64,000 nt of DNA from Alkalihalobacillus sp. LMS6 (GTDB lineage Bacteria; Bacillota; Bacilli; Bacillales; Bacillaceae_D), in NCBI RefSeq assembly GCF_024362765.1, contig NZ_CP093302.1, forward strand, positions 2,603,564 through 2,667,563. The letters are read 5' to 3'. Position numbers and translations under genes: made by a program. Below are positions 63,381 through 64,000 of this stretch, piece by piece. A model generated the notes under the pieces. The model ran no database searches. It was given only the letters and a program-made list of their open reading frames with translations, and had not been told where the DNA came from. Numbering within the stretch: position 1 is the first letter of the stretch; the number at the start of each line of letters is the position of its first letter.

Positions 63381-63409
63381 ATTATAAACACGTTGCTTCC
63401 ATCTGCCAA
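63381..63409 (-). promoter_or_regulatory. Promoter of ytsJ-gntR-accDA
   Basis: TTGGCA (63404-63409), 17-bp spacer, TATAAT (63381-63386) on the minus strand, near-consensus. Confidence 0.85.
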
Positions 63410-63433
63410 TAGGTTGACAGAAAGTTCTTTCGC

Positions 63434-64000
63434 TCACGATTCATAATCCTCTTCTTCAACGTGAACATTTCCTTCGCCAAATAATCGTTTTAACAGCTGA
63501 AGCGTCCGCTTGCTTGGCTCAACAGCATACTTATCAGGCAGTTTAATTTTTGATTGATTTTTTTTTCGATAAAGGGTAACGGATGTCGCCCCCCGATCTC
63601 GACTCAATATATATTTTAGATCACTTAATTTTGTCGGAGTGTCTTGCTCAACCTCAATATGAATCGACAGACCCTTTTTTCTTTCTGAAGTTGGGAGCTG
63701 GTTTATATCTTTTGCTTGTTGAACAATAAATTGTTTTTTTCCTTCACGCTCTTCCACAACACCGTTTAACAGCACAAGACTTCCTTCCGTTATCACTTGC
63801 TCTACATCATGCCATACAGTAGGAAATACGACACAATCGCATTCCTCTGTCTCGTCACTTCCTACAAAAAAAGCCATTGCTTTTCCTTTTTTTGTTGTAA
63901 TTTTCTTCACAGATTTAACTAGAACAGCGATCAGAATTTCTTTTCTTGACGGCGTCGCGTGAAGCAACGTTGTCCGTTGACTTTCATTTAACCGTTCTTT
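63434..64000 (-). CDS. dnaE: DNA polymerase III alpha subunit DnaE, C-terminal part (cut by window edge)
   Basis: The last 188 residues are visible; the frame is open to the right edge. It contains the OB-fold with ILIAVLVKSVKKITTKKGKAMAFFVGSDET (split) and CVVFPTVW, typical of DnaE-type alpha subunits, then a short alpha/beta end. The DnaE polymerase works in lagging-strand synthesis and primer extension. Position upstream of ytsJ matches B. subtilis. Confidence 0.9.
   Translation of the reverse strand, partial: KERLNESQRTTLLHATPSRKEILIAVLVKSVKKITTKKGKAMAFFVGSDETEECDCVVFPTVWHDVEQVITEGSLVLLNGVVEEREGKKQFIVQQAKDINQLPTSERKKGLSIHIEVEQDTPTKLSDLKYILSRDRGATSVTLYRKKNQSKIKLPDKYAVEPSKRTLQLLKRLFGEGNVHVEEEDYES

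Overview
The window is a low-GC Gram-positive chromosome segment from a spore-forming member of the Bacillaceae. The evidence is an SspI spore protein gene with a sigma-G-like promoter, the sporulation-associated genes ytxC and ytaF, T-box leaders before pheS and thrS, an AUU-started infC, and a gene order that follows the Bacillus subtilis sdh-to-dnaE region almost throughout. Strongly acidic extracytoplasmic segments (YknX-like tail, YknW-like loop, PhoR sensor domain) and an mqnC gene of the futalosine menaquinone route suggest an alkaliphilic lineage related to B. halodurans or B. pseudofirmus; that is inference. Nearly all genes lie on the minus strand. Exceptions are yslB, sspI, a 60-aa ORF, ysdB, the grpB-like/cupin pair and the yitT-like gene.

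Layout: 1-865 start of sdhA, then sdhC; 1180-3745 yslB, uvrC, trxA; 3904-8882 fatty-acid degradation (etfA, etfB, fadB, fadR, lcfA) with a FadR operator and a cre site; 9141-14570 yshE with a tiny downstream ORF, mutS2, polX, cvpA, zapA; 14798-19330 pheT, pheS with T-box, and an rRNA methyltransferase gene; 19448-24805 sspI, small membrane proteins, M42 peptidase, SigW-type ysdB, acetate-symporter-like pair with a cre promoter, TVP38 protein, ysdA; 24862-26236 rplT, rpmI, infC with an L20-type leader. From 26249 to 33735 is a block that differs from the B. subtilis order: a yknWXYZ-like ABC exporter, OsmC protein, GrpB/cupin pair and two oxidoreductases. Then thrS with T-box, ytxC, mqnC, dnaI, dnaB, nrdR, an unknown conserved gene, speD, gapB, coaE, ytaF, mutM, polA, phoR, phoP (33882-51081); an inserted Lrp/YitT divergent pair (51182-52392); and the carbon core mdh, icd, citZ, fxsA, pyk, pfkA, accA, accD, a GntR regulator, ytsJ and the 3' end of dnaE (52439-64000).

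How the genes work together: the region links glycolysis (pfkA, pyk), the citrate branch and TCA cycle (citZ, icd, mdh, sdh), malate decarboxylation (ytsJ), gluconeogenesis (gapB), fatty-acid synthesis (accDA) and beta-oxidation (fad, etf). DNA replication and repair genes (dnaB, dnaI, dnaE, polA, mutM, uvrC, mutS2, polX) and translation genes (pheST, thrS, infC, rpmI, rplT) are interspersed. Visible regulation includes two perfect cre boxes inside core promoters, a 20-bp FadR palindrome, two CcpN-type boxes at gapB, a FadR-subfamily GntR palindrome at ytsJ, two T-boxes, an L20 leader, a SigW-type promoter and many hairpin terminators.

I found no phage, insertion sequence, CRISPR array, rRNA or tRNA gene, and no clear defence or secondary-metabolite system. 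The less ordinary items are the exporter with its acidic tail and tandem operator-like repeats, mqnC in the ytxB position, the Lrp/YitT pair with repeated TTGTTATA motifs, and a 27-aa ORF coupled to yshE.
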